The translations under genes were made by a program, and so were the position numbers. Below are positions 55,581 to 64,000 of a stretch of DNA of 64,000 nucleotides, in pieces (positions within the stretch are counted from its first letter, which is position 1; every line of letters begins with the position of its first letter). The stretch covers positions 186,001-250,000 of the forward strand of contig NZ_JABWEB010000006.1 in the NCBI RefSeq assembly GCF_013369485.1, written 5' to 3'. The notes under the pieces are model-generated. The model had not been told where the DNA came from. It did not search any database and saw only the letters and a program-made list of their open reading frames with translations. The DNA comes from Massilia sp. BJB1822. Its GTDB lineage: Bacteria; Pseudomonadota; Gammaproteobacteria; Burkholderiales; Burkholderiaceae_D.

Positions 55581-56918
55581 ATGAGCCATCTTATCCACCG
55601 CCAGCTGCGCCACACGCCGCCCGTTGCCGACGGCGGCAATGGCCTGTATCTGCGCGATAGCGAGGGCCGCCTCTATCTCGATGCCAGCGGCGGCGCGGCC
55701 GTGTCCTCGCTGGGCCACGGCCATCCCGATGTGCTGGCGGCGATGCAGGCGCAGCTCGGCAAGCTGGCCTATGCCCACACGGCCTTCTTCACCAGCGAGG
55801 CCGCCGAGGATCTGGCGCTGCGCCTGGCCCAGGATGCGCCGGGCGACCTGGATCATGTGTATCTGACCTCGGGCGGCTCGGAGGCGATCGAGACGGCTCT
55901 CAAGCTGGCGCGCCAGTATTTCGTCGAGCGCGGCGAAGCGCGGCGCAGCGTCTTTATCGCGCGCCGCCAAAGCTATCACGGCAATACCCTGGGCGCGCTG
56001 GCCCTGGGCGGCAACGAGTGGCGGCGCCGCCACTTCGAGCCACTCTTGATGAAAGTGGCGCGGGTAGCGCCTTGCTATGAATACCGCGACCGCCGTCCCG
56101 GCCAGGATGTGCACGAGTACACGGCCGGCCTGCTGCGCGAGCTGGAGGATGTGATCCTGGAAACCGGGCCGGAACGCGTGATCGGCTTTTGCGCCGAGCC
56201 GGTGGTGGGCGCGACGGGCGGCGCGATTCCGCCCACGCCGGGCTATTTCCGCGGCGTGCGCGCGCTGTGCGACAAGTACGGCATCCTGTTTATCGCCGAT
56301 GAGGTCATGTGCGGCATGGGCCGCACCGGCACGCTGTACGCCGTCGAGCAGGAGGGCGTACTGCCCGATCTGGTCACGCTGGGCAAAGGCTTGGGCGCGG
56401 GCTATGCGCCGATCGGCGCGGTGCTGGCGCGGGCGCCGATTGTGGAGTGCTTGCGCGGCGGCAGCGGCGCTTTCCAGCATGGGCATACCTATACCGGCCA
56501 TCCGATCGCGGCGGCGGCGGCGCTGGCGGTGCAGAAGGTGATCCGGCGCGATTGCCTATTGGGTGCGGTGACGGTGCGCGGCGGCGTGCTGCGGCGCATG
56601 CTGCGCGACGCCTTCGGCGGCCATCCGCATGTGGGCGATATCCGCGGCCGCGGTCTGCTGCTGGGGATGGAACTGGTGCAGGACCGCGAGAACAAGCATG
56701 CCTTCGATCCCGACCTCAAGCTGCATATGGCGATCCGCGAGCAGGCCATGGCCTGCGGCCTGATCGTGTACCCGATGGGCGGCACCATCGACGGGCGGCG
56801 CGGCGACCATATCCTGCTGGCGCCGCCGTTCACCGTGACGGAAAAGGATCTGGGCGAGATCGTCGCGCGCCTGCAGGACGCGCTGGAGCGCGCCCTGACC
56901 AGCGTGCGCTGTGCTTAG
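55581..56918 (+). CDS. Class III PLP-dependent aminotransferase
   Basis: A 445-residue omega-aminotransferase-type enzyme. PLP contacts appear in LTSGGSEAIETALKLARQY, the ADEVMCGMGRTG aspartate motif, and Lys269 in TLGKGLGAGYAPIGA. The amino donor and keto acceptor cannot be read directly. GGAGGGGACC precedes the ATG. It is convergent with the FAH-family gene (4-base overlap), whose operon contains a kamA-like gene; a role in beta-amino or diamine metabolism is possible. Confidence 0.9.
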   Translation: MSHLIHRQLRHTPPVADGGNGLYLRDSEGRLYLDASGGAAVSSLGHGHPDVLAAMQAQLGKLAYAHTAFFTSEAAEDLALRLAQDAPGDLDHVYLTSGGSEAIETALKLARQYFVERGEARRSVFIARRQSYHGNTLGALALGGNEWRRRHFEPLLMKVARVAPCYEYRDRRPGQDVHEYTAGLLRELEDVILETGPERVIGFCAEPVVGATGGAIPPTPGYFRGVRALCDKYGILFIADEVMCGMGRTGTLYAVEQEGVLPDLVTLGKGLGAGYAPIGAVLARAPIVECLRGGSGAFQHGHTYTGHPIAAAAALAVQKVIRRDCLLGAVTVRGGVLRRMLRDAFGGHPHVGDIRGRGLLLGMELVQDRENKHAFDPDLKLHMAIREQAMACGLIVYPMGGTIDGRRGDHILLAPPFTVTEKDLGEIVARLQDALERALTSVRCA

Positions 56919-57766
56919 AACTGCTGGAAGCCGATCACGTCCTGCTGCTGTTCCCCAAGGCCGGCGATGCCCAGGCGCAGGAAGTCGCCCTTCTTCAGGA
57001 AGCGCTTCGGCTTGCGCGCCATGCCCACGCCGGGCGGGGTGCCGGTGGCGATGATGTCGCCCGGCTCCAGCGTCATGAAGCGCGACAGGTAGGCCACCAG
57101 CTGCGGCACCTTGAAGATCATGTTCTCGGTGCTGCCGGTCTGCATGCGCTTGCCGTTCAGCTCCAGGTAAAGATCGAGCTTGTTGACGTCCCACACCTCG
57201 TCGCGCGTGACCAGCCAGGGGCCGACCGGGCCGAAGGTGTCGCAGCCCTTGCCCTTGTCCCACTGGCCGCCGCGCTCGAGCTGGAATTCGCGTTCGGTGA
57301 CGTCGTTGACCACGCAGTAGCCGGCGATGTATTTCTCGGCATCGGCCTCGCTCACATTGCGCGCGCGCGTGCCGATGACGATGCCCAGCTCCACTTCCCA
57401 GTCGGTCTTCTTCGAGCCTTGCGGCAGCATGACGGGATCGTCCGCGCCGGACAGGCAGGTGATCGCCTTCATGAAGACGATGGGTTCTTTCGGCACCGGC
57501 AGGCCCGCTTCGGCCGCGTGGTCCTTGTAATTCAGGCCGATGCCGATGAATTTGCCGACCTTGGCGACCGGCACCCCAAAGCGCGGATTGCCGCGCACGA
57601 TGGGCAGGGTTTCAGGGGCGATCTTGGCCAGCTTGCGCATGGCTTTGTCCGACAGCTGCTCGCCGCCGATATCGCCGATCACGCCGGACAGGTCGCGCAG
57701 CTTGCCTTCTTCATCGATCAAGCCAGGCTTTTCCTTGCCGGGACGGCCGTAACGAACCAGTTTCAT
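56915..57766 (-). CDS. Fumarylacetoacetate-hydrolase-family protein
   Basis: A 283-residue FAH-fold enzyme. Metal-binding and catalytic motifs are FIGIGLNYKDHAAEAG, the ligand region DWEVELGIVIG, and GDIIATGTPPGVG at the C-terminus. Family members cleave C-C bonds or isomerise beta-keto and enol acids. AGGAAG precedes the ATG 57766. It is the last gene of the kamA-like/MFS/FAH group. The exact substrate is unknown; 2-hydroxyhepta-dienedioate isomerase and ureidoglycolate lyase are common names for such proteins. Confidence 0.9.
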   Translation of the reverse strand: MKLVRYGRPGKEKPGLIDEEGKLRDLSGVIGDIGGEQLSDKAMRKLAKIAPETLPIVRGNPRFGVPVAKVGKFIGIGLNYKDHAAEAGLPVPKEPIVFMKAITCLSGADDPVMLPQGSKKTDWEVELGIVIGTRARNVSEADAEKYIAGYCVVNDVTEREFQLERGGQWDKGKGCDTFGPVGPWLVTRDEVWDVNKLDLYLELNGKRMQTGSTENMIFKVPQLVAYLSRFMTLEPGDIIATGTPPGVGMARKPKRFLKKGDFLRLGIAGLGEQQQDVIGFQQF

Positions 57767-57795
57767 AGTCTTCCTCGGAGTTGTACTCCGCCATT

Positions 57796-59334
57796 TTACT
57801 GGATCGCCAGCGCCCTCCTCGCGCGCAGCCTTCGCAACAGGAACAGGAGCAGCCCGGGAAGCTGCAACAAGAGCAGCACGCAGAAGGCCGCCTGGTAAGC
57901 GACAGCGGGGTAGCGGCCCTGCGCATCGAGCGGCCAGAAGGCGACGATCTGGCCAAAGCCGGCCTGCACGGCAAAGGCGCCCAGGAAGATCAGCAGGTTC
58001 AGGCAGGTGGCGGCGCGCCCCGTCAAAGCAGGCGGCATGGCTTGCGCCACGATGGCGTATTCGATGCCGGTGATGGTGCCGGCCAGCGTGAACAGCACGG
58101 CCAGCTGGCTGTAGCCGCCCTGCCAGTTGCACACAAAGCCGAACTGCACCAGCAGGAACAGCGCGATGCCGGCCGCCGCCACATTCAGCGGCGCGATGCC
58201 GCGCCGCGCCGCCCACTCGGTCAGCATGCCGACCGCGATGGCGCCGAAGATCAGGGCCGCCATGGCCAGGTAGAGCAGCCAGGCCACGGACTGCTCGGGA
58301 TAGTGTGCCGCATCGCGCAGCCAGCGCGCCACCCACAGGCCTTGGATGCCGAAGAAGACGGTGTGCGGAATCAGCACCAGCGAGGCCGTCTCGCGAAACA
58401 CCGGATGGCGGTAGACGTCGGCCAGCACCTTCCAGCGGAAGGGTTTGGGCGCGGCGGCCGGTGGCGTGGGCGCCAGCAGCAGGATGCCGAGCGCGGCGAC
58501 GGCGCAGGCGGCGGCCAGCCCGACGAACAGGCCGCGCCAGTCGGTGAACTGCAAGGCCAGGCGCACCGGCAGCGTGGCGGCGGCCGCGCCCAGGCCGCCG
58601 GCGGCGATCAGATAGCCTTGCACCGAAGGCAGGCGCGCCGGCGCAATCCAGGTCGATACCGCCTTTACCGCCGCCATGAAGCAACCGGCCAGGCCCATGC
58701 CCATCAAGGCGCGCGCGCACAGCAGCTGGGCAAAGCTCTGACCCCAGGCGAAAGCCAGGGTGCCGGCCGCCGCCACCAGCAGCAGCACGCATTGCACGCG
58801 GCGCGGCCCTTGCCGGTCGAGCAGCACGCCGACCGGCAGCTGGAACAAGGCGAAGGCCAGGAAGTAGGCGCTGGTGAGAAAGCCCAGCTGGGCCGGGGTC
58901 AGCGCCACCGACGCCATCATCTGCGGCGCGACGATGGCGTTCACCGTGCGCAGCAGGCTCGATAGCGCATGACCCAGCGCGAACGGCAGGAAGACCAGAC
59001 ACAGCACCGCCGCGCCGGACAGCGTGCCCGGCACGCGCTCGCTGCCCCGCCACAGCTGGCGCAGCGCTGCGCGCGGCGGATCCGCTGCCGCGTGGCGCCC
59101 GATATGGCCGGCCCCCGCCAAACCATCGCGTGCGGCGCATCCTCCATCCGCCGCGCCGCCGAATGCCGCGGGCGAGGATGCGCCTGCGCTGCCTTGCTGC
59201 GCGCACGGCGCGGCGCCAGCTGCGGACGCGGCGACAGCAGTAGCGTTGGCATTCGCAGGCACGGCGGCTATGCGGCGGCAGGCTTCGGCGCTGGGCATGG
59301 CGCGCTCAGGCCGCGTTGCTTTGGCTGCCAGCAT
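57796..59334 (-). CDS. Major facilitator superfamily transporter
   Basis: A membrane transporter with 12 hydrophobic segments beginning near residue 108. Loop 2-3 carries the MFS motif PVGVLLDRQGPRR. The first 100 residues are Ala/Gly-rich and unlike a transporter. An internal GTG at 59034 with GGGG upstream would give 412 residues, the normal length. The long form, overlapping the kamA-like gene by 29 bases, is listed because no stop interrupts it. The substrate is unknown, but the location between the kamA-like and FAH genes suggests an organic or amino acid. Confidence 0.8.
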   Translation of the reverse strand: MLAAKATRPERAMPSAEACRRIAAVPANANATAVAASAAGAAPCAQQGSAGASSPAAFGGAADGGCAARDGLAGAGHIGRHAAADPPRAALRQLWRGSERVPGTLSGAAVLCLVFLPFALGHALSSLLRTVNAIVAPQMMASVALTPAQLGFLTSAYFLAFALFQLPVGVLLDRQGPRRVQCVLLLVAAAGTLAFAWGQSFAQLLCARALMGMGLAGCFMAAVKAVSTWIAPARLPSVQGYLIAAGGLGAAAATLPVRLALQFTDWRGLFVGLAAACAVAALGILLLAPTPPAAAPKPFRWKVLADVYRHPVFRETASLVLIPHTVFFGIQGLWVARWLRDAAHYPEQSVAWLLYLAMAALIFGAIAVGMLTEWAARRGIAPLNVAAAGIALFLLVQFGFVCNWQGGYSQLAVLFTLAGTITGIEYAIVAQAMPPALTGRAATCLNLLIFLGAFAVQAGFGQIVAFWPLDAQGRYPAVAYQAAFCVLLLLQLPGLLLFLLRRLRARRALAIQ

Positions 59335-60694
59335 GGGTGCGCGCCGCGGCGGCCAGGGCCAGCGGAATCACCTTGCGTTCGGGCGCCGCTTCGTCGCTCT
59401 CGAAGAAGAATTTCTCCTTGCCGAAGGCAGGCTTCAGGTGGTCGAGCCAGGTGGCGTTCTCGTCGAACTTGGCGTAGAAAGGCTTGCGCACCCAGTCCGC
59501 GTTGCGCGCCTGAAGGAACTGCAGGGCGAACACCTTTTCGCCGGCGATGGTGGCCACGCCGTCGATCACCACCTTGCCGGGGAAGGCGCTCATCGACGGC
59601 CCGCGCACGGTGCGCGACAGGCCCGACACCATCTGGTAGGCCTGCTGGAAAATCTCATGGGCGCGCGCCAGCGGCAGCTGGAAGTATTCGCGCGGCCCGG
59701 TGTCGCGCTCGACGAACATATAGTAGGGAATCGCGCCCAGGCGCACGCCTGTGGTCCACAGCTCGGCCCAGCTTTTCGGGTCTTCGTTGATGTGGCGGAT
59801 CAGCGGTCCCTGCATGCGCAGGGTGGCGCCGGTGCCGACGATGCGCTTGACGGCCTTCTGCGCGATCTCCTGGCGCAGTTCGACGGCGTGGTTGTAGTGC
59901 CCCATGATGGCCATGTTCTTGCCGGCTGCGACCACCTTTTCGAACAGTCGCAGCAGGTCGTCGGCATCGCGGTCGCTGACGAAGCGCTGCGGCCAATACG
60001 CCACCGACTTGGTACCGATGCGGATGTTCTGGATATGCGCCAGCTCCGGCGCCAGCAGCGGCTCGATGAATTCGGCCAGCGAGCGCGTATTCATGATCAT
60101 CGGGTCGCCGCCGGTGATCAGCACGTCCGTCACGTCGGGATGGCTTTTCAGATAGGCCACCAGCTCATGCGTTTCGCGCGCATCGAACTTCATATCGTCC
60201 ATGCCGACGAATTGCGGCCAACGGAAGCAGAAGGTGCAGTAGGCGTGGCAGGTCTGGCCGGCGCTGGGGAAGAACAGCACGGTCTCCTTGTACTTGTGCT
60301 GCAAGCCTTTCAGCGGCGCGTCGTTCACGCGCGGCACATTGTGCGTCATCTGGCCGGCCGGATGGGGATTCATGCGCATGCGGATGCTGTGGACGTAGCG
60401 CGCAATCTCCTCCTCGTCGCGCCGCACCAGCACCAGTTCGCGCAGCCGCGCATATTCGTCCTCGTGCAGCATGTCGCGGTGGGGAAAGGTCAGGCGGTAG
60501 ATCGGGTCGTCCGGCACATTGTTCCAGTCGATCAGGTGGTCCATCACGTATTCATTGGCGCGGAAAGGCAGCACGCGCGACACCACCTGCACCGCTTCGC
60601 GCAATTCGAAGGGCAGCCATTCCCACTGGCGCGCCTGCTGGATCGATTGCCTGGTATAGGGCTTGAATTTTTCGGGCACGGACAAGGCGCTCAT
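59306..60694 (-). CDS. KamA-family radical SAM protein
   Basis: A 462-residue radical SAM enzyme related to lysine 2,3-aminomutase. The iron-sulfur motif is CHAYCTFC (Cys149, 153, 156), followed by LITGGDPMIMNTRSL. The glycine-rich PLP/substrate segment of classical lysine aminomutases (VDAPGGGGK) is replaced by SAFPGKVVIDG, so substrate or activity may differ. It is the first gene of a minus-strand group with an MFS transporter and an FAH-family enzyme. Lysine 2,3-aminomutase is the family-level guess only. Confidence 0.85.
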   Translation of the reverse strand: MSALSVPEKFKPYTRQSIQQARQWEWLPFELREAVQVVSRVLPFRANEYVMDHLIDWNNVPDDPIYRLTFPHRDMLHEDEYARLRELVLVRRDEEEIARYVHSIRMRMNPHPAGQMTHNVPRVNDAPLKGLQHKYKETVLFFPSAGQTCHAYCTFCFRWPQFVGMDDMKFDARETHELVAYLKSHPDVTDVLITGGDPMIMNTRSLAEFIEPLLAPELAHIQNIRIGTKSVAYWPQRFVSDRDADDLLRLFEKVVAAGKNMAIMGHYNHAVELRQEIAQKAVKRIVGTGATLRMQGPLIRHINEDPKSWAELWTTGVRLGAIPYYMFVERDTGPREYFQLPLARAHEIFQQAYQMVSGLSRTVRGPSMSAFPGKVVIDGVATIAGEKVFALQFLQARNADWVRKPFYAKFDENATWLDHLKPAFGKEKFFFESDEAAPERKVIPLALAAAARTHAGSQSNAA

Positions 60695-60897
60695 GGCGGG
60701 TCTCCTGATTGGGTTGGGCGGTATTCCATGCTAGGAAATCGGCTGCCGCGCAAATTGCCAAAGATCAATGGCTGCACAGAAATTGCGTGCCTCATCGCAA
60801 GCTTGCGCCATCGCAAATTACGCCCCGCCGCGGCGGCGTACAGTGGCCCATGCAATTGGGAAATCAATCCACCACGCAAGTTCACCAAGGAGATGCA

Positions 60898-61350
60898 ATG
60901 AAACATTTACTGACCGGCGCCCTGCTCGGCTTGGCCTTCGCCACGGCCGCCGCCACCACCGAACCGGGTGAAAAGGAAGCCATCGCCATGGCCGAAAAAG
61001 GCGCAGCCTTCCTCAAGGCCCATGGCAAGGAGGAGATGATCAAGAAAATCAGCGCCGCCCATCCCGACTTCGTGCAAGGTTCGCTGTATGTGGATATGCG
61101 CGACATCCATACCGGCATCGTGCTGGCGCACCCCATCAATCCCTCCATCGTCGGCAAGGATCTGGTCGACGTGCCCGACGCCAGCGGCAAGAAATACCGG
61201 CGCGAGATCATCGAACTGGCCGCAAAAAAGGGCAAGGGCTGGGTCGACTATATGTACAAGAACCCCAGCAGCGGCAAGATCGAGCCGAAGACCACCTATA
61301 TCCTGCGCGTCGGCGACGTCGTGCTGGAAGCGGGCATCTACAAGAAGTGA
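60898..61350 (+). CDS. Stand-alone exported single-Cache-domain protein
   Basis: A 150-residue protein with a signal peptide (1-19) and a small Cache domain (YVDMRDIHTGIVLAHPINPS, then KKGKGWVDYMYKNP). Such proteins bind small ligands in the periplasm. AAGGAG precedes the ATG. A chemoreceptor gene follows after 29 bases, so this may be a soluble ligand-binding partner feeding into chemotaxis. Confidence 0.88.
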   Translation: MKHLLTGALLGLAFATAAATTEPGEKEAIAMAEKGAAFLKAHGKEEMIKKISAAHPDFVQGSLYVDMRDIHTGIVLAHPINPSIVGKDLVDVPDASGKKYRREIIELAAKKGKGWVDYMYKNPSSGKIEPKTTYILRVGDVVLEAGIYKK

Positions 61351-61379
61351 TCTGGACCTGATCCTTGCCGGAGGGCGCC

Positions 61380-63218
61380 ATGCTGAACAAACTGCGTATC
61401 GGTCCTAAACTGCTGCTGGCGCCCGCGCTGGTGCTGCTGCTGCTCATTGCCACCGCTGGCTGCGCCTGGTTGGGCATGGTGCACCAGAATGCTTCGATGG
61501 AAAACCTGGTGCAGGTGCGCGCCACCCGCCTGCAGGCGGCGGCCGACGCCATGGGCGAAGCGCGCTATGCCCATGCCAGCATCTACCAGCTGCTGGCATG
61601 GATCAACGGCAGCTTCGCCCAGCAGCGGTTGGATGAGCTGGGGCGCCAGATCCATGCGCGCCATGCGGCGCTGGAAGGCCAACTGGGCGAGCTGGCCCAG
61701 GTCTCCTCGCCGGACGAGGCGCGCATCGTGGCCGCCTGCGCACAGGCGCTGGCGGCCTACCGCAAGGGCGTGCAGGAAACCATGGAACTGGCGCAGATGG
61801 ACCAGTCCATCGCCACCAATGCCATGGCCAAGGCCGAACGCCAGTTCGCGCTGCTGAACGACAATCTGGCGCAGCTGGCGGCGCTGGAACGCAAGCTCAG
61901 CGAGCAAGCCTATGCCGCCGCGCGCGCCGAATACCGACGCCTCGGCGCCGCCATGGGCGGCCTGGTGGCGCTGTCGGTGCTGCTCTCGCTGCTGGTGTCG
62001 ATGCGGGTGCGCAGCCTGCTGCTGCGCGAGATCCAGGCCATCGGCAACGCCGTGCGCAGCCTGGCCGACGGCGATCTGCGCCGCGGCCCGGCCAGCGCGG
62101 GGCGCGACGAGATCGCCGAAACCGGTCGCGTGCTCGATCACAGCGTGGCGCGCCTGAACCACACGCTGCGCCTGATCCAGGGCGCGGTGCAATCGATCGA
62201 CACCGCTTCGCACGAAATCGCCAGCGGCAACCAGGATCTGTCGGCGCGCACCGAAATGCAGGCCAGCTCGCTGCAGCAGACGGCCAGCGCCATGGCTTGC
62301 CTGACCGGCGCCGTGCGCCAGAACGCCGAGCATGCGCAGCAGGCCAGCGCGCTGGCGGCCAGCGCCAGCAGCCTGGCCAGCGACGGCGGCGCGGCCATGG
62401 CGCAGGCGGTGGCGGCGATGGAATCGATCCGCGGCTGCTCGCGCAAGATCGTGGAAATCATCGGCGTGATCGACGGCATTTCCTTCCAGACCAATATCCT
62501 GGCCTTGAACGCGGCGGTGGAAGCGGCGCGCGCCGGCGAGCAGGGACGCGGCTTTGCCGTGGTGGCGGCCGAGGTGCGCACCCTGGCCCAGCGCTCGGCC
62601 AATGCGGCGCGCGAAATCAAGACCCTGATCGCCGAATCGGTGGCCACCATCGACAGCGGCAATGCCTGCGTGGGCCGGGCCGGCGGCAGCATGGACGCCA
62701 TCGTCGGCTCGGTACGCGAGGTGAACGAGATCATCGCCCGCATCAGCGCCGCCAGCAGCGAGCAGGCGCAGGGCATCAGCGAGGTGAATCAGGCCGTGGG
62801 CCAGATGGACGATGCGACGCAGCAGAACGCCGCCCTGGTGGAAGAAGCGGCGGCAGCGGCCGAAAGCCTGCAGCAGCAGGCCATCAGCCTGAGCGAGGCG
62901 GTGGCCGTGTTCGAGCTGGGCGAGGCCGCGCCGGAGTGGGAGGCCGGCGCGGCCCCGCAAGCCCCGGCTGCAGCGACGGAAAGCGCTGCCCCAGCAAGCG
63001 AGGATGCGGACGAAGAGTATGCGATGCCGGAACGGCGCAGCGCCGGCAGCCGCATGCGCGCGGCGCGGCCCGGCTCAGGCGCCGGGGAAAGGCTTGCTCA
63101 GAAAGCGCGAGCCGGCCAGGCCGAAGCGCCAGGGCACGTCCACCGCTTTGGAAATGCCGATGCGCGGGCCGACGGCGATGCGCACCCGGCCGCTGCACGG
63201 CAGCAGTTCAAACGGTAG
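61380..63218 (+). CDS. Methyl-accepting chemotaxis protein
   Basis: A chemoreceptor of about 612 residues. It has two membrane helices (about 12-34 and 192-214) around a four-helix-bundle sensor, then HAMP and a long coiled-coil signalling domain. The conserved tip includes [20 protein letters not shown], with [13 protein letters not shown] after it. The start at 61380 follows GGAGGG. The C-terminal 48 codons or so run antisense through the end of the glycosylase gene and read as low-complexity Arg/Ala sequence, so a former stop codon may have been lost. Confidence 0.92.
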   Translation: MLNKLRIGPKLLLAPALVLLLLIATAGCAWLGMVHQNASMENLVQVRATRLQAAADAMGEARYAHASIYQLLAWINGSFAQQRLDELGRQIHARHAALEGQLGELAQVSSPDEARIVAACAQALAAYRKGVQETMELAQMDQSIATNAMAKAERQFALLNDNLAQLAALERKLSEQAYAAARAEYRRLGAAMGGLVALSVLLSLLVSMRVRSLLLREIQAIGNAVRSLADGDLRRGPASAGRDEIAETGRVLDHSVARLNHTLRLIQGAVQSIDTASHEIASGNQDLSARTEMQASSLQQTASAMACLTGAVRQNAEHAQQASALAASASSLASDGGAAMAQAVAAMESIRGCSRKIVEIIGVIDGISFQTNILALNAAVEAARAGEQGRGFAVVAAEVRTLAQRSANAAREIKTLIAESVATIDSGNACVGRAGGSMDAIVGSVREVNEIIARISAASSEQAQGISEVNQAVGQMDDATQQNAALVEEAAAAAESLQQQAISLSEAVAVFELGEAAPEWEAGAAPQAPAAATESAAPASEDADEEYAMPERRSAGSRMRAARPGSGAGERLAQKARAGQAEAPGHVHRFGNADARADGDAHPAAARQQFKR

Positions 63219-63647
63219 GACGTTCAGCGCCAGCGCGTTATGGGCGCGCGTCACGCCCAGCGCCTGGCACACCCGCCCCGGCCCGGAACACAGCAGGCGC
63301 TCATCGTGCTGGCCGCGCCGCGCGCGCATCGCTTCCAGGCCAAGCACCGGCTCCAGCGCGCGGATCAGCACCCCGGCCCCGTGCCCCTCCTCGCGGCAGA
63401 CGAAGTTCAGGCACCAGTGCATGCCGTAGGACAGATAGACATAGGCATGGCCCGGCGCGCCGAACATGGCCTGGTTGCGCGGCGTCGGGCCGGAAAAGCT
63501 GTGCGAGGCCGGGTCGGCGCGGTCGTAGGCCTCGGTTTCCACGATGCGCCCGCCCACGCCGTCCACCAGCACGGTGACGCCGATCAGGCGCCGCGCCACT
63601 TCGCGCGAGGGGGCGGAAAAATCGATGCCGGCGATGCAAGTTGTCAT
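63075..63647 (-). CDS. 3-methyladenine DNA glycosylase (AAG/MPG family)
   Basis: A base-excision repair enzyme of 190 residues. Family motifs are [17 protein letters not shown] (with the catalytic Glu), [15 protein letters not shown], and [10 protein letters not shown]. The start at 63647 ([10 protein letters not shown]) is preferred over the frame to 63770. Its 3' end overlaps the convergent chemoreceptor by 144 bases. The conserved C-terminus [13 protein letters not shown] shows that this is a real coding end. Confidence 0.92.
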   Translation of the reverse strand: MTTCIAGIDFSAPSREVARRLIGVTVLVDGVGGRIVETEAYDRADPASHSFSGPTPRNQAMFGAPGHAYVYLSYGMHWCLNFVCREEGHGAGVLIRALEPVLGLEAMRARRGQHDERLLCSGPGRVCQALGVTRAHNALALNVLPFELLPCSGRVRIAVGPRIGISKAVDVPWRFGLAGSRFLSKPFPGA

Positions 63648-63909
63648 GCCGGCTATTTTAGCCCGCCTGGCGCCCGTCGGCTTGCCGCTCTCCAAGCGAT
63701 CGTGCCATCCATTCAAGCTTGCCCATTCTTGCTGTCTTTTCGCCATGAAATCGCCGCACTTGGACAACAATTCCCTGATTTAGAGGAAATATTCCCCGCC
63801 CCGGCCGCCGTCTCCAGCGTAAAACCGGCGATAATCGGAGCTTGGCCGCCCGGGCAATATAGTTGCAGGTAGGCTATAGTTCAGGTACGCCAGTCCACCC
63901 CATATCGAT

Positions 63910-64000
63910 ATGACGACAGTTGCAGCCCCCGCCCCGGTACAAGAAACATCGGTCGAAGACGCTTTGCTGCGTTCGATCCGCATTCCGCCGCGGCCCAGCC
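63910..64000 (+). CDS. Start of a gene, probable HDOD-domain protein (3' partial)
   Basis: The last 91 bases encode MTTVAAPAPVQETSVEDALL, then RSIRIPPRP, before the window ends. The stretch resembles the beginning of HDOD signalling proteins from memory, but too little is present for certainty. The 262 bases before it hold no other gene I can support. Confidence 0.45.
   Translation, partial: MTTVAAPAPVQETSVEDALLRSIRIPPRPS

Overview
The window reads as a chromosomal segment of a GC-rich betaproteobacterium. The gene content (topoisomerase IV subunits, a betaproteobacterial-style phenylacetate cluster, TRAP transporters with Tat-exported binding proteins, a divergent J-domain protein) and the intergenic GGGGTC-core palindromes point to the Oxalobacteraceae (Massilia, Duganella or Janthinobacterium type). 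This placement comes from gene content and recall, not from a search.

Layout. 1-7432: parE (5' end outside the window) and parC, split by an HscC-type Hsp70 gene and a membrane J-domain partner. 7501-18011: two secreted cyanophycinase-like enzymes, an M64 peptidase, a TonB-dependent receptor and an RpiR regulator on the minus strand, divergent from a CphZ/AotO-like beta-Asp-Arg hydrolase and a YfcC-type permease. I read this as a regulon for scavenging external cyanophycin. 17980-27552: GNAT and NTF2-like genes, argH, TRAP permease subunits without a binding protein, a MntA/HepT toxin-antitoxin pair, an ACT-like regulator with a long structured leader, and a secreted M4 metallopeptidase. 27812-33386: an orphan PilM/N/O-like trio, an M24 peptidase, an intact ParD beside a decayed ParE toxin, two lipoproteins and a DUF2071-like protein.

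33427-46232: a compact phenylacetyl-CoA pathway, paaABCDE-G-H-I-K-J-Y-Z, on the minus strand with divergent paaX; paaF is absent. 46239-51341: a ribbon-helix-helix/RAMA-like protein with a helically phased operator array, two paralogous TRAP binding proteins, an M14 carboxypeptidase and a HigBA pair. 51474-54781: pmbA, divergent from yjgA-mog-esterase. 54918-64000: a carboxymuconolactone-decarboxylase-like protein, a class III aminotransferase, a kamA-like/MFS/FAH operon, a stand-alone Cache protein with a chemoreceptor, a 3-methyladenine glycosylase convergent with and overlapping the chemoreceptor, and the start of a probable HDOD protein.

How the genes fit together: the cyanophycin locus could depolymerise the polymer outside the cell or in the periplasm, import beta-Asp-Arg, and split it to aspartate and arginine. 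The paa cluster would take phenylacetate to central metabolites if paaF is supplied elsewhere. The TRAP permeases at 20.6-22.9 kb belong to the same broad class as the two orphan binding proteins at 47-51 kb.
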